Origin: a virus
Length of the DNA: 34,509 nucleotides
Virus record (IMG/VR): IMGVR_UViG_3300035680_000046
Span: 1-34,509 of that record
Direction: 5' to 3' (one strand)
Positions 13,568 through 20,858 of this stretch are shown here, one piece after another. Position 1 is the stretch's first letter, and the number at the start of each line of letters is the position of its first letter. Both the position numbers and the translations under genes were made by a program. A model generated the notes under the pieces. It saw nothing but the letters and a program-made list of their open reading frames with translations. It was not told the DNA's origin and searched no databases.

Positions 13568-13924
13568 TTCCTGCTTCAATTCACTTATCAAGTTTATCCA
13601 ATGTGGCACTGAATTCAGTACATATTTGGCACTCATCCAAAGGGTGAATCCAAATACAACACCATTCAAAAGTATATCATAGTTCATAGGCATCTCAATA
13701 TCTGCTGCATTTCTTACGTTATGAGTCTTGGCAATGTATAACGGAGCAGCAGGATATAAAGATACATCGCACGGTACTATTGTATCAAATGCAGTCAATT
13801 CAATTTTATCAACTGGGTGTTTATATGCACCACTCATCACTGCCTCAAATGACTCTTTGTTGGCTTCCACCAATGCAGAATCAACATCAACACTTGACTC
13901 GTAGGTCATAGTGTCTATGTTCAT
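13553..13924 (-). CDS. Unknown protein of the lysis region (123 aa)
   Basis: I chose ATG at 13924 (MNIDTMTYESSVDVDSALVE), 32 bases after the holin stop; ATG at 13972 would give 139 aa and overlap the holin gene by 17 bases. The first 90 residues are soluble (VDKIELTAFDTIVPCDVSLY). The C-terminal part has a hydrophobic amphipathic stretch (LLNGVVFGFTLWMSAKYVL) that could be one membrane segment. Similar proteins with the EMPMNYDILLNG type of motif accompany holin and lysozyme genes in Bacteroidetes phages. A lysis-timing or membrane role is inferred. Confidence 0.7.
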   Translation of the reverse strand: MNIDTMTYESSVDVDSALVEANKESFEAVMSGAYKHPVDKIELTAFDTIVPCDVSLYPAAPLYIAKTHNVRNAADIEMPMNYDILLNGVVFGFTLWMSAKYVLNSVPHWINLISELKQELSKA

Positions 13925-13955
13925 CTTTCGATGGTTAATGGTCTTGATGGTATCT

Positions 13956-14162
13956 CTACGAGTCTGCTGCATCTGTCTTGGCTTTTGGGATGTACCCTGC
14001 TGCAATAAGTGCTGCCACTATTGCTGCAAGGGTCTCTGTCGATATCACTTTAAAGATTAGAAGAAAGATTGAAACTAATATCATAAGACTGCCAATAGTG
14101 CTGCGCCAATGCTTCACAATGATATCAATGATTCGCCTTGGTTTAGTAGGTCTTCTTGGCAT
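13956..14162 (-). CDS. Holin-like small membrane protein (68 aa)
   Basis: A highly basic N-terminus (MPRRPTKPRRIIDIIVKHWR) is followed by a transmembrane helix (about 22-39, GSLMILVSIFLLIFKVIS) and a second hydrophobic segment (TLAAIVAALIAAGYIP, about 42-57), with a short charged tail. The size, two membrane segments, and position right after a lysozyme fit a holin that permeabilises the inner membrane. No named family can be assigned from sequence alone. Confidence 0.7.
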   Translation of the reverse strand: MPRRPTKPRRIIDIIVKHWRSTIGSLMILVSIFLLIFKVISTETLAAIVAALIAAGYIPKAKTDAADS

Positions 14163-14211
14163 ACCTTAATCTACGATTATGCCACCCATCAGTTGATGCA
14201 ACTTGGCATCA

Positions 14212-14667
14212 TTATTTACACAATGAGAAATATAGGTTCGCCTCTTCTCGTCTTCTGTTTGTAAGTCCTGCCAACACCTTGCCTGCTGCCTTATTCCACC
14301 TCAAGAATTCATCGAGGATGGATGGATCATTAGGATTTATCTTTGCTTTCTTCAGCAGAGTTGATTTAATTAATGCGCCTGTACCTAAATTGTATGCGAA
14401 TGATACTAGTGCATCAAATTGGCATTGGTTGATATTAGGTAGATGCTTGTTAACTGCTGCCTCATATGGGTCTAATGTAGATAGCAATAATTGTGTTGCC
14501 TCTTTCTCTCCACTTAACTTCTCTCCCAAAATAACCTTCTTGCCATTGGGATAACGAGTCGAACCATACCCAATCGTGACAACAGATGCAGGACATAGGT
14601 ATGCGCTTAATCTCAATCCTTCATACTTCTTAATTAGATTTAATCCAAGAGAAGATGTGGAGCGCAT
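14212..14667 (-). CDS. Endolysin, GH24 lysozyme family (151 aa)
   Basis: This is a muramidase that cleaves the glycan strands of peptidoglycan at lysis. The N-terminal catalytic block LIKKYEGLRLSAYLC with VVTIGYGST shows the GH24 spacing: E16, eight residues, C25, five residues, T31. The middle residue is Cys rather than the more common Asp, which is known in some members. QFDALVSFAYNLG and GLTNRRREEANLY are further family signatures. It has no signal peptide or anchor, so it depends on the holin-like protein next to it. Its ATG overlaps the stop of the preceding gene as TAATG. Confidence 0.94.
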   Translation of the reverse strand: MRSTSSLGLNLIKKYEGLRLSAYLCPASVVTIGYGSTRYPNGKKVILGEKLSGEKEATQLLLSTLDPYEAAVNKHLPNINQCQFDALVSFAYNLGTGALIKSTLLKKAKINPNDPSILDEFLRWNKAAGKVLAGLTNRRREEANLYFSLCK

Positions 14668-15617
14668 TATTCGTAGAAATAAACATCAATTGGGCTTGCA
14701 GTTAAATGGTTGTCTGCTAAATTGTTGTTTGAGGGCTGCCTAGTAAATATTGTAATTGTAACGGTGTCGTATGTAAACAAACCAATTATTTCTTGTTGAA
14801 TTAATATTGCGTGAGATATACAAACGTGTGGTTCTTCACCTCCGCTTGTAATTATTTTTATTTTATTTGCCTGCGGAACAAAACCGAATGATTGAATCAT
14901 AAAATACTTTATATCATAGCGACCTGTAGAAACGTATGATATCTGTTTAGTAACGATTCCACTACCTACTTGAGTTTCGAATGCGGTTATTTCTTGTGGT
15001 GCAGTAGTGCCACTTTGAGTATAACTACAACTATCGATAAAATAATGCGATGGTAATTTAGTTAGACCTTTATATGTGCCACTTCCCGTGAATAAGTATT
15101 GTTTTAAGTCAATACCTTTTGCAATAACATTAAATTCAGCAGATGGCGTTTGACCCGATTGATTAAAGCCATCAACGTAATTCATTTTGCCGGAAATTAA
15201 TCCAAGTATTTGGTCGATTAATGCTCCTGTACCTTGTCCTGTATCTACGTTTTGAATATACAAATCACCACCCCTATTATATAAATAACAAGTTTGATTT
15301 ACACTTGCATTGTAAAACGAAATTCCACTATATCCACCAAAATCTACACCAAGTCCGATAATATCACCACTTGGAAATCGCAAAGTTATTACCCCTCCTG
15401 CTGCAACATCTACCTCAACATCCCCAGTAACTTGACCTTGTCCACCAAAGGCAGTACCTCGTAAATGAATAAAAGGCAATGCAGTTGATAAGGCATCAGC
15501 AATAGTTGCCAAATCAACTTGCTTGGATTGATTAGCAGAAGAATCAACAACATAAAATATGTCTGCTGAATCTGCCGTTGATAATGGTGGTAAATCGGTG
15601 ACCTTAACTCCTGCCAT
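14667..15617 (-). CDS. Structural protein, tail or fibre-like (316 aa)
   Basis: The start MAGVKVTDLPPLSTADSADI followed by FYVVDSSANQSKQVDLATIA is a pattern often seen at the N-terminus of phage tail-fibre and baseplate-type proteins in Bacteroidetes phages. The rest is Gly, Thr, Ser-rich and beta-strand heavy, ending in a beta-rich domain (about 200-316). It lies between the connector-type genes and the lysozyme, where the last virion structural gene often sits. Receptor binding is possible but not shown. A candidate -7 box (TAAATTTG) precedes it at 15634-15641. Confidence 0.75.
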   Translation of the reverse strand: MAGVKVTDLPPLSTADSADIFYVVDSSANQSKQVDLATIADALSTALPFIHLRGTAFGGQGQVTGDVEVDVAAGGVITLRFPSGDIIGLGVDFGGYSGISFYNASVNQTCYLYNRGGDLYIQNVDTGQGTGALIDQILGLISGKMNYVDGFNQSGQTPSAEFNVIAKGIDLKQYLFTGSGTYKGLTKLPSHYFIDSCSYTQSGTTAPQEITAFETQVGSGIVTKQISYVSTGRYDIKYFMIQSFGFVPQANKIKIITSGGEEPHVCISHAILIQQEIIGLFTYDTVTITIFTRQPSNNNLADNHLTASPIDVYFYE

Positions 15618-15633
15618 AGTTTATTGTTTTTTA

Positions 15634-15641
15634 CAAATTTA
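15634..15641 (-). promoter_or_regulatory. Candidate -7 box TAAATTTG before the 316-aa structural gene
   Basis: The octamer fits TAnnTTTG and lies 16 bases before the ATG at 15617, in one of the few gaps of the late region. There is no clear -33 element at 19-20 bases. It is weak, since AT-rich matches occur by chance. Confidence 0.25.
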
Positions 15642-15650
15642 AGAAATTAA

Positions 15651-16190
15651 TCAACATACATCATAACATCCATCCTCACTAAATGTGGATACCACTACAT
15701 CAATTTCTACTGCTACTGCTGCCCACTCATAATTGGGAGGCAATACCTTATTGTCTATCTGATAGCCACTTGGCAGCACCTCGTATCCCACCACACCAAG
15801 AGTCTCCTTAAATGCAGTATCCTTTCCGCTAACCAATCGAAGAACCTTGGATGCTAACCAATCCACTGCTTCTGCTGAATCGCAGGGAAGATGGCTCTTC
15901 CGTACCATACAATATGCAGTCAATGTGTACCTCGTATCATAGACAGATTTACAAGCAGACAATCTGAAACTATCCTGCTTGCTAACTATGGTCTTGCCTC
16001 GTCTTGCCCAAAAGATAGTACCTTGCTTGGCATCATAATTTGTAACAGGGATTGCCTGTCCATCACCTATGTAATAGGTATAAGCATTCTCCTCTTTGTA
16101 GTATTCGGACAGACCATAGAATTGGTCAAAGATGTTACCTATATTTATTCGTTGATTTAATCTCTCAATTATTTGGGTTAGTATATTCAT
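15651..16190 (-). CDS. Connector/tail-completion-type protein (179 aa)
   Basis: The N-terminus is helical (MNILTQIIERLNQRINIGNI), followed by beta-rich sequence and a C-terminal strand pair ending in CYDVC. The length and position, directly after the gp10-like gene with a four-base overlap, match a head-tail completion or tail-terminator protein in long-tailed phages. No specific motif proves this. Confidence 0.65.
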   Translation of the reverse strand: MNILTQIIERLNQRINIGNIFDQFYGLSEYYKEENAYTYYIGDGQAIPVTNYDAKQGTIFWARRGKTIVSKQDSFRLSACKSVYDTRYTLTAYCMVRKSHLPCDSAEAVDWLASKVLRLVSGKDTAFKETLGVVGYEVLPSGYQIDNKVLPPNYEWAAVAVEIDVVVSTFSEDGCYDVC

Positions 16191-16699
16191 CGCTGACTTA
16201 ATGCGTTTGTGATTTGTTCAACTATCTGCTCAAGATGGTCTTGTAGCATCTCTTCTTGCTCTTCTTTGGTTGGTTCGAAGATGACACCATATCCTCTGAA
16301 TGATTTGTAAACAGGGTTCACCTCTCTACCAAATTGCAGACCTTGTGCCTTCTTGAATTCGTCAGATGGCAATATGATTCCACAAGTTAGTCCAGCAGTC
16401 GCAACATCCACATTGATGAATGCAGAGCGGAGGAATCCTGTTAATTCTAGTGGTATCGGTCTCTTCTTTTTTTTCTTCTCATATGCAGGAGAATAATCAC
16501 CCTTGTAATCACCACCTCTACGAGCAGGACGAGGGATCTTAACACCATCAGTATTCTTGTTGCCACCACTTTTCTCAAAGATACGTTTGAACATCAATCT
16601 CTTCATCTCTCTTACCGCAGAATAGAGAGGAGTAAATTGGCTCTCCCACTGCGAATAGAGATTGTCTAGGTTTTCTTGTATCTCCTTTGGTGTAGGCAT
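16187..16699 (-). CDS. HK97 gp10-like connector or minor tail protein (170 aa)
   Basis: The overall pattern, a helical N-terminus, basic central segment (YEKKKKKRPIPLELTGFLRS), strand-rich stretch and helical acidic C-terminus, resembles the HK97 gp10 family of proteins located between capsid and tail genes. TGFLRSAFINVDVA is the most family-like part. It overlaps the preceding gene by one base (TAATG-type) and the following by four. The family gives tail attachment or completion functions; the assignment is moderate. Confidence 0.65.
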   Translation of the reverse strand: MPTPKEIQENLDNLYSQWESQFTPLYSAVREMKRLMFKRIFEKSGGNKNTDGVKIPRPARRGGDYKGDYSPAYEKKKKKRPIPLELTGFLRSAFINVDVATAGLTCGIILPSDEFKKAQGLQFGREVNPVYKSFRGYGVIFEPTKEEQEEMLQDHLEQIVEQITNALSQR

Positions 16700-17745
16700 T
16701 ATGGTAGAGCAGTTACATACTTATAATTCTTGCGACAATCCCAACAATGGTTATCGTCGGGTAGCCTCATATTCTTAATCAATGCCTCAAGTTCTAAATT
16801 ATAGTTCTCCATTGCAGTATCCCTTGCTGCCACAATTCCCTCAAATGCAGGAGCAGTTGCAAATGGCTTGCTACCCTTGTTGATTGTAATGGTAGTATTC
16901 ACTCGTTGGTTAGGTGCAATAGTGAGTGCATAGTTGTAAATCTCCACTGCGGTAAGGTATGCCAATGGCAATGCCATCAATCCACCCACTGAACACATCC
17001 AAGATTGTCTATCACAATTCACATTATAATTTAATGACATTCCTGTAGTGTATTTGGATGTCTTTGAGGATAGAACATCAGTACCATCGGTTGTCAATTC
17101 AATGCCAATGGCATCTACGAATGGACAAATGTGAGCCTCTCTTATATTGCCTCCGCAATCGTAACACGCACCCTTCTTTGGAATGAACTTGATGGTGTCA
17201 ATAGTTGACTCATACACAAATGCCAAATCTAATTTGCGCCTCCCTGCCTTAAATTCCGAACCAATGAATTGCTCAACTCCTCCCTCTGCATAGGTGATGG
17301 TCTTGATGAGTTTGAGAGTGGTCATATCAAAGACCAACACTGGGACATTTACACTTGCAGAATCAATAGCCAAATTAATATCAGAGATGTACAGATTCAG
17401 ATATGATAGATTGTTAGGGTCTATCTTGAGTCTGATGCCACCGTACTTTCCTACACCCAATTGAGTCTGCACATTTGAATAGTCTGTTAGGACTTGTCCT
17501 ATTCTCTTGCCTTCAATGATGGTATCTGCCTTCATCGCAGGAGTCAAACGCAGCAGAACATCAGATGACAACTTGCGCCAAGCAAACTGCCTCTTGTCAG
17601 TGAATAGGTCTACACCACTCACATATTGGTCTGTGATTACTTGACCTAGAAAAGTCTGACTTATACCTAGTTCATCAATATATAATCCTGTTGATGGTTC
17701 GGGCAAACTACATTCCTTTAGTCCAACTAGAGATTCAATGCACAT
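16699..17745 (-). CDS. Virion structural protein, Cys-rich (348 aa)
   Basis: The protein starts MCIESLVGLKECSLPEPSTG and continues LYIDELGISQTFLGQVITDQ, the pattern of a structural protein found downstream of the capsid gene in many Bacteroidetes phages. It is mostly beta-strand with a Cys cluster at about residues 194-208 (CYDCGGNIREAHIC) and another at the C-terminus (CWDCRKNY), perhaps metal-binding. It follows the terminator at 17767-17793. A tail, connector or head-decoration role is inferred from position only. Confidence 0.72.
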   Translation of the reverse strand: MCIESLVGLKECSLPEPSTGLYIDELGISQTFLGQVITDQYVSGVDLFTDKRQFAWRKLSSDVLLRLTPAMKADTIIEGKRIGQVLTDYSNVQTQLGVGKYGGIRLKIDPNNLSYLNLYISDINLAIDSASVNVPVLVFDMTTLKLIKTITYAEGGVEQFIGSEFKAGRRKLDLAFVYESTIDTIKFIPKKGACYDCGGNIREAHICPFVDAIGIELTTDGTDVLSSKTSKYTTGMSLNYNVNCDRQSWMCSVGGLMALPLAYLTAVEIYNYALTIAPNQRVNTTITINKGSKPFATAPAFEGIVAARDTAMENYNLELEALIKNMRLPDDNHCWDCRKNYKYVTALP

Positions 17746-17766
17746 TGTATTTGTTTTTGTAAAGAT

Positions 17767-17793
17767 AAAAAAAAGAGGGGATTGCTCCCCTCT
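17767..17793 (-). terminator. Intrinsic terminator after the capsid gene
   Basis: AGAGGGG and CCCCTCT (17774-17780 and 17787-17793) form a 7-bp stem with a six-base loop, followed on the minus strand by a run of eight T. It comes immediately after the stop of the frameshifted capsid extension at 17792. A TATCTTTA sequence, one base off the -7 consensus, overlaps the end of the T-run and may restart transcription for the next gene. Confidence 0.8.
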
Positions 17794-17881
17794 ATTCTGT
17801 GGTTAGATTATCTACACCATTCTGCACCAATATGTCCTCATCTGCTTGAGTGAGTAAACTTATTGGTGCATCTATGGGTTT
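17792..17881 (-). CDS. -1 frameshift extension of the major capsid protein (27 aa)
   Basis: At the end of the capsid frame the codons are GTA AAC CCA TAG. The heptamer A AAC CCA (17875-17881) fits the X XXY YYZ slippery rule. Slipping back one base leads into an open frame without its own start codon that adds IDAPISLLTQADEDI then LVQNGVDNLTTE, ending at TAG (17792-17794). Four bases after the heptamer a perfect 10-bp stem begins (TGCACCAATA at 17861-17870 with TATTGGTGCA at 17823-17832, 28-base loop). The added peptide resembles the C-terminus of the 552-aa tail protein (ILAEDGERLITQN). The product would be 374 aa next to the 347-aa main form. Confidence 0.65.
   Translation of the reverse strand, partial: KPIDAPISLLTQADEDILVQNGVDNLTTE
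17861..17881 (-). promoter_or_regulatory. Slippery site and stem for -1 frameshift in the capsid gene
   Basis: The slippery heptamer AAACCCA is followed by the zero-frame stop TAG, a four-base spacer in total, and the left arm of a perfect 10-bp inverted repeat whose right arm is 17823-17832. This is the usual arrangement of a bacterial or viral -1 frameshift stimulator. Confidence 0.65.
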
Positions 17882-18915
17882 ACGATGCTAACGCAGTTTA
17901 CATAGTTAACGCCACTGAACTTGTCAGATGCCTCGTAGATATCAGTCGGCAAAGTAACAATCTTCCCTGTTGTGGTTAGAACGATTGATAGATTACCGCA
18001 ATCATCCTTCATTGTCAAATCAACAGGCAATCCTGCCGGGGTGAAAACCAAAGTCTTTGAATAATTAGACCCTGCTACAGGAGTGATTCCTGCATTCCAA
18101 TCAGCAAGATTAAAAGATAGCCACTGAATTGCTCCTGCGGTAGTAACAAGTGCAGATAATTGGTCTCCTTGCGCTGCTGCTAAACGAGCATCGTAGGCGA
18201 AACCAAAACCATTCTGCTGACTGATGGCAAGCAAATCAATACCATATTGTGTGCAGCATCCTGCTTGAACTGCATTGGCATAACGCTGCATTGCAGCACC
18301 ACCAAATGCAATTGGAGCAGCAGGGTAGTTAGCCATACGAGATGCCTGTAAAATATCGGCAAGAGCGAATGGATTGAGTTCTGATGAACTTAACTCTGTT
18401 GCAATCTCAAGGCAATCTCCTGTAACTGAATAGTAGTTCTCAACATCAGTACCCCACTTACCAATCTCTGCTACTGCTTGAGTTGCTGCAACAGATGCCA
18501 CCTTGCGGTCTAACACATCCATCAAGCGCATTACAGACTCAAGTACATAACGAGAATTGTCTTGGCAATGACGAGCGATATCAGCAGCATTGATAAGTTG
18601 AGATGCTTGATAAGTATCAGTTACATCCAATGTGTAGGTAGTGGTAGAATCACCATAGGTATTGGTAGATGTACAAGTTAAGATGTCTCCATCTGCTTCT
18701 ACTTCAGTTTCGGGAAGACGCTGAATCCAACGTGCTTGCACGGTTTTCAACTTACCTCCCCCAGGTGAAACTTCTTGGCGAATTAATTTTACGTTTTCGG
18801 GTGACAACAAGAACTCCAAGAAAGGGAGTTGCTCACGTTGACCAACTTCGATAAAGAGTTCAGATAGTGACATCTGCACATTCGGACACTCTGAAAGTAT
18901 GCGTGAAATAGACAT
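17872..18915 (-). CDS. Major capsid protein (347 aa)
   Basis: The order scaffold, small gene, this gene, connector genes and the abundant-gene signature (own promoter, terminators on both sides) identify it as the main head subunit. The sequence is Ala, Thr and Ser-rich with an N-terminal arm (MSISRILSECPNVQMSLSEL) and a central part (NAADIARHCQDNSRYVLESV, then LDRKVASVAATQAVAE) that fits the long spine helix and P-domain region of HK97-type capsids. There is no recognisable maturation protease in the window. The C-terminal end carries a predicted -1 frameshift signal that would yield a longer minor form. Confidence 0.82.
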   Translation of the reverse strand: MSISRILSECPNVQMSLSELFIEVGQREQLPFLEFLLSPENVKLIRQEVSPGGGKLKTVQARWIQRLPETEVEADGDILTCTSTNTYGDSTTTYTLDVTDTYQASQLINAADIARHCQDNSRYVLESVMRLMDVLDRKVASVAATQAVAEIGKWGTDVENYYSVTGDCLEIATELSSSELNPFALADILQASRMANYPAAPIAFGGAAMQRYANAVQAGCCTQYGIDLLAISQQNGFGFAYDARLAAAQGDQLSALVTTAGAIQWLSFNLADWNAGITPVAGSNYSKTLVFTPAGLPVDLTMKDDCGNLSIVLTTTGKIVTLPTDIYEASDKFSGVNYVNCVSIVNP

Positions 18916-19009
18916 AGTTTAAAAATTGTTTGGTTGTGCATTCGTTTATTAGGCTGAATGCTTGTGCCTACAATTGCCATTAAGTTGGCTCACTACATCA
19001 TAGATTCTG

Positions 19010-19017
19010 CAAAGATA
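19010..19017 (-). promoter_or_regulatory. Promoter box TATCTTTG for the capsid gene
   Basis: TATCTTTG on the minus strand lies 15 bases beyond the end of the terminator T-run at 19032 and 94 bases before the capsid ATG at 18915. The 16-base block TAATTGTTTATCTTTG recurs at 19094-19109, where the copy overlaps the end of the 90-aa gene. A -33 TTG at the usual distance is not clear. Confidence 0.45.
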
Positions 19018-19031
19018 AACAATTATTGAAT

Positions 19032-19062
19032 AAAAAAAATGGGCAACATCCCTGCTGCCCAT
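19032..19062 (-). terminator. Intrinsic terminator before the capsid gene
   Basis: ATGGGCA and TGCCCAT (19039-19045 and 19056-19062) form a 7-bp stem with a 10-base loop, followed on the minus strand by a run of eight T. It separates the scaffold operon from the capsid gene, which is then served by its own promoter. Confidence 0.8.
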
Positions 19063-19106
19063 TAACCCTAAACTTATTGAACGAAACTCAAGACAAAGAT
19101 AAACAA

Positions 19107-19379
19107 TTACGGCAATTCTATCTTACCAAAAAAGGGTTTATCAGATACTGACCTTCTCCCTTGGCAAGACCATAACTGCCTTGCCCACCAATTTGCTGAT
19201 CCCCTTGGGGCAGGAATGCCATTGCTTCTAGCGCAATAGTTATCTCCTGCATCAGTGCCTACCTTGATGCGATAGCCACTTGCGCCAAAATGTACCTCAT
19301 TGCCATCCTCGTCCACTGCCTTATACTTCTTCCCCTCTCTATCAGATGCGGTAACATTGTACCCTTCATACATTGGCAT
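19107..19379 (-). CDS. Small conserved phage protein near capsid gene (90 aa)
   Basis: The sequence includes EGKKYKAVDEDGNEVHFGASGYR, then a segment rich in Trp and Cys (SANWWARQLWSCQG). It resembles a small phage protein family (DUF5754-like) whose members have the pattern K.Y.A...G..IHFGA.GY; the name is tentative. ATG at 19379 overlaps the 49-aa gene by 14 bases; ATG at 19373 is an alternative. The role is unknown, possibly head assembly. Confidence 0.75.
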   Translation of the reverse strand: MPMYEGYNVTASDREGKKYKAVDEDGNEVHFGASGYRIKVGTDAGDNYCARSNGIPAPRGSANWWARQLWSCQGRRSVSDKPFFGKIELP

Positions 19380-19515
19380 ACCTTAACTCTTTTAAAGTTT
19401 CTAAAATAAACGCAATTGCATTGGTCAATTGTGCAGGGTCAACCATAGTTGAATGGAATCCTTGCCTCCAAGAATGATGCTGCTCAAGAATCTCAATTGC
19501 TTTTTTGAGTGTCAT
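19366..19515 (-). CDS. Small phage protein (49 aa)
   Basis: ATG at 19515 overlaps the scaffold stop by four bases (ATGA), and TGA is at 19366-19368. The protein begins MTLKKAIEILEQHHSWRQGF and continues PAQLTNAIAFILETLKEL. This I.EAIE.L...W.RG...M.....L..AI...I..L pattern is a very widespread small phage protein. It is helical, of unknown function, and missed by length cut-offs. Confidence 0.85.
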   Translation of the reverse strand: MTLKKAIEILEQHHSWRQGFHSTMVDPAQLTNAIAFILETLKELRYANV

Positions 19516-20330
19516 TTGCTAAAGAATCTTGGATTCACTCCACGCACCTTCTTGTCTTGTCCACTCTCAATTGGTGACACTACACCTCTTACAAGTGATG
19601 GCATTGGCTTCCCTGCGTGGGGATTCTTCTGAATAATTCCTGCCTCTGTTGCCTCCTTTAACAGGACATCAGACAAGTTCAAGAATGTCCCTGCCTTATC
19701 CTTGGATTTAAGTCTCTCACCACTGGACCTGTCTTTAACTACAAACCCTCCATCTTCTTCAATATCTAGTAGATATTTATCGGAGATTGCTGACTTAAAT
19801 CCACGAATGGTATACTCGTTCACTGATGGGTCAAGTTTGATTGAAGATAACTCCTTTTCAAAAGTGTGGTTAATCTTCGATGTCCTCTGCTCATCTGCCA
19901 TCTTAATCTTGAACTGCTCAAATTGATTGATGGCATCCTGCCTAGCAGAATCTACCTCTGTTACCTTACGCTCTAGGGTCTTATACTTCTTCTCCCAATC
20001 CTTTACTAATTCCTCACTCCCTGTTGAGGTGGCACGTTTCTCCCACTCTTCCCTCTGCTTCTCGTATTCGGTCTTGGCTCGTTCTGATGCAGTGCGTATC
20101 ACCTCCTCTACCTTCTTGTCCTTAAAATCATCTTCTGTAAGGGTAATACCGAATGGCTCAAATGCCTTACGAGTGACATTAGAGATTGTCCCTGTGAGTT
20201 TACCAATCTTGGCACTCATCTCCTTGGCTTCAATCCAATTCTCTTGGAATTTCTCCTTTGCCTCTTCTACGTTTTCTGCTTGGTCGAGATTGAGGAACTT
20301 CATCAGTTCCAATGCTTCTTCTGCTTTCAT
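19512..20330 (-). CDS. Capsid scaffold protein (272 aa)
   Basis: This is an acidic, Lys/Glu-rich protein with a long predicted coiled coil (about 100-160, EKQREEWEKRATSTGSEELV then DWEKKYKTLERKVTEVDSAR) and a C-terminus ending VRGVNPRFFSK, the kind of basic hook that binds capsid subunits. The composition, size and position upstream of the capsid gene match the phage minor structural/scaffold group (GP20-like). It is translationally coupled to the following 49-aa gene. In the absence of a visible protease, the scaffold may exit the head intact. Confidence 0.85.
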   Translation of the reverse strand: MKAEEALELMKFLNLDQAENVEEAKEKFQENWIEAKEMSAKIGKLTGTISNVTRKAFEPFGITLTEDDFKDKKVEEVIRTASERAKTEYEKQREEWEKRATSTGSEELVKDWEKKYKTLERKVTEVDSARQDAINQFEQFKIKMADEQRTSKINHTFEKELSSIKLDPSVNEYTIRGFKSAISDKYLLDIEEDGGFVVKDRSSGERLKSKDKAGTFLNLSDVLLKEATEAGIIQKNPHAGKPMPSLVRGVVSPIESGQDKKVRGVNPRFFSK

Positions 20331-20463
20331 TGTTGTCTATTATTTGTGGTGTATTGATTTGATTCAATTTTAATTCTCTTGCTCCCCTCTTGATAAATTC
20401 ATTAGCAAGCATATCATTATTGGCTCGTTTGATTGTGCCATCAGATAAAATGTAAAATCTCAT
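20230..20463 (-). CDS. Possible small protein overlapping the scaffold gene (77 aa)
   Basis: ATG at 20463 is preceded at four bases by a strong promoter box. The first 46 residues (MRFYILSDGTIKRANNDMLA, then NEFIKRGARELKLN) look like a real protein domain. The last 31 residues, all Arg, Lys, Ser and Pro (SRPSRKRRRGKGEIPRELD), are in the region that overlaps the scaffold gene by 101 bases and may be incidental. It could be a leader peptide or a short gene, or the transcript may simply serve the scaffold gene. Confidence 0.45.
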   Translation of the reverse strand: MRFYILSDGTIKRANNDMLANEFIKRGARELKLNQINTPQIIDNNESRRSIGTDEVPQSRPSRKRRRGKGEIPRELD

Positions 20464-20467
20464 TGCT

Positions 20468-20499
20468 CAAAGGTAAGTAATTTGATTACGCAAATCAAA
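20468..20499 (-). promoter_or_regulatory. Promoter TTTG-N20-TACCTTTG
   Basis: TTTG (20496-20499), a 20-base spacer and TACCTTTG (20468-20475) match the Bacteroidetes promoter consensus at both boxes. The ATG at 20463 is four bases downstream. It lies immediately after the terminator at 20502-20528 and starts the scaffold-operon transcript. Confidence 0.65.
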
Positions 20500-20501
20500 A
20501 C

Positions 20502-20528
20502 AAAAAAGCCTACTTGTAAGGTAGGCTT
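20502..20528 (-). terminator. Intrinsic terminator after the 87-aa gene
   Basis: AAGCCTAC and GTAGGCTT (20521-20528 and 20506-20513) form an 8-bp stem with a seven-base loop and are followed on the minus strand by a run of T. It closes the one-gene unit of 20552-20815. Confidence 0.9.
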
Positions 20529-20551
20529 TAGGTTATGGCTAGGATTTAATA

Positions 20552-20815
20552 TTATAATGCAATGACCCAATCTGTAACTCCCCAATTTATAGATGAAGAT
20601 ACACTATAGCCTTTGCTTCTCAATATGCTTGCAACGTGAGGCATATATACATATTCCTTTAGTGACCATCCATAAGATGGCGCACTGTGGCAAGTAGTAA
20701 ACTTGTTGACTATACTACCATCTAGGAACATATCTTCGATTTTTTTAAGCAGAGTATTGATTGCCGCTTGTTTCACTTCTTGTGGAGTTGTCTCAATGAT
20801 TTTTGGCTCGTTCAT
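20552..20815 (-). CDS. Unknown protein with its own promoter and terminator (87 aa)
   Basis: I chose ATG at 20815 (MNEPKIIETTPQEVKQAAIN); the open frame to 20869 would start inside the promoter. The N-terminal half is helical, the C-terminal half includes YGWSLKEYVYMPHVASILRS and GVTDWVIAL. No family is recognised. It is bounded by a promoter (20859-20888) and an intrinsic terminator (20502-20528) and so is a single-gene unit in the middle of the head operon, a common pattern for inserted accessory genes. Confidence 0.75.
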   Translation of the reverse strand: MNEPKIIETTPQEVKQAAINTLLKKIEDMFLDGSIVNKFTTCHSAPSYGWSLKEYVYMPHVASILRSKGYSVSSSINWGVTDWVIAL

Positions 20816-20858
20816 TGTGTTTAGTTTTAGGGATGAATGTTTCAAATGTTTAACTCTG

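Larger units (their letters stand above)
19010..19109. repeat. Direct repeat of a promoter-like block (two copies)
   Basis: Plus-strand CAAAGATAAACAATTA is present at 19010-19025 and 19094-19109, an exact 16-base match. Each copy contains the reverse complement of TATCTTTG. The two copies flank the terminator at 19032-19062. Confidence 0.85.

Noticed and set aside
14163-14211. Small gene between lysozyme and holin
   Set aside because: The only ATG frames are under ten codons and tile with neither neighbour.
18789-18980. 63-aa minus-strand frame in the capsid leader
   Set aside because: It lies mostly over the capsid gene start in another frame and has no protein-like composition.
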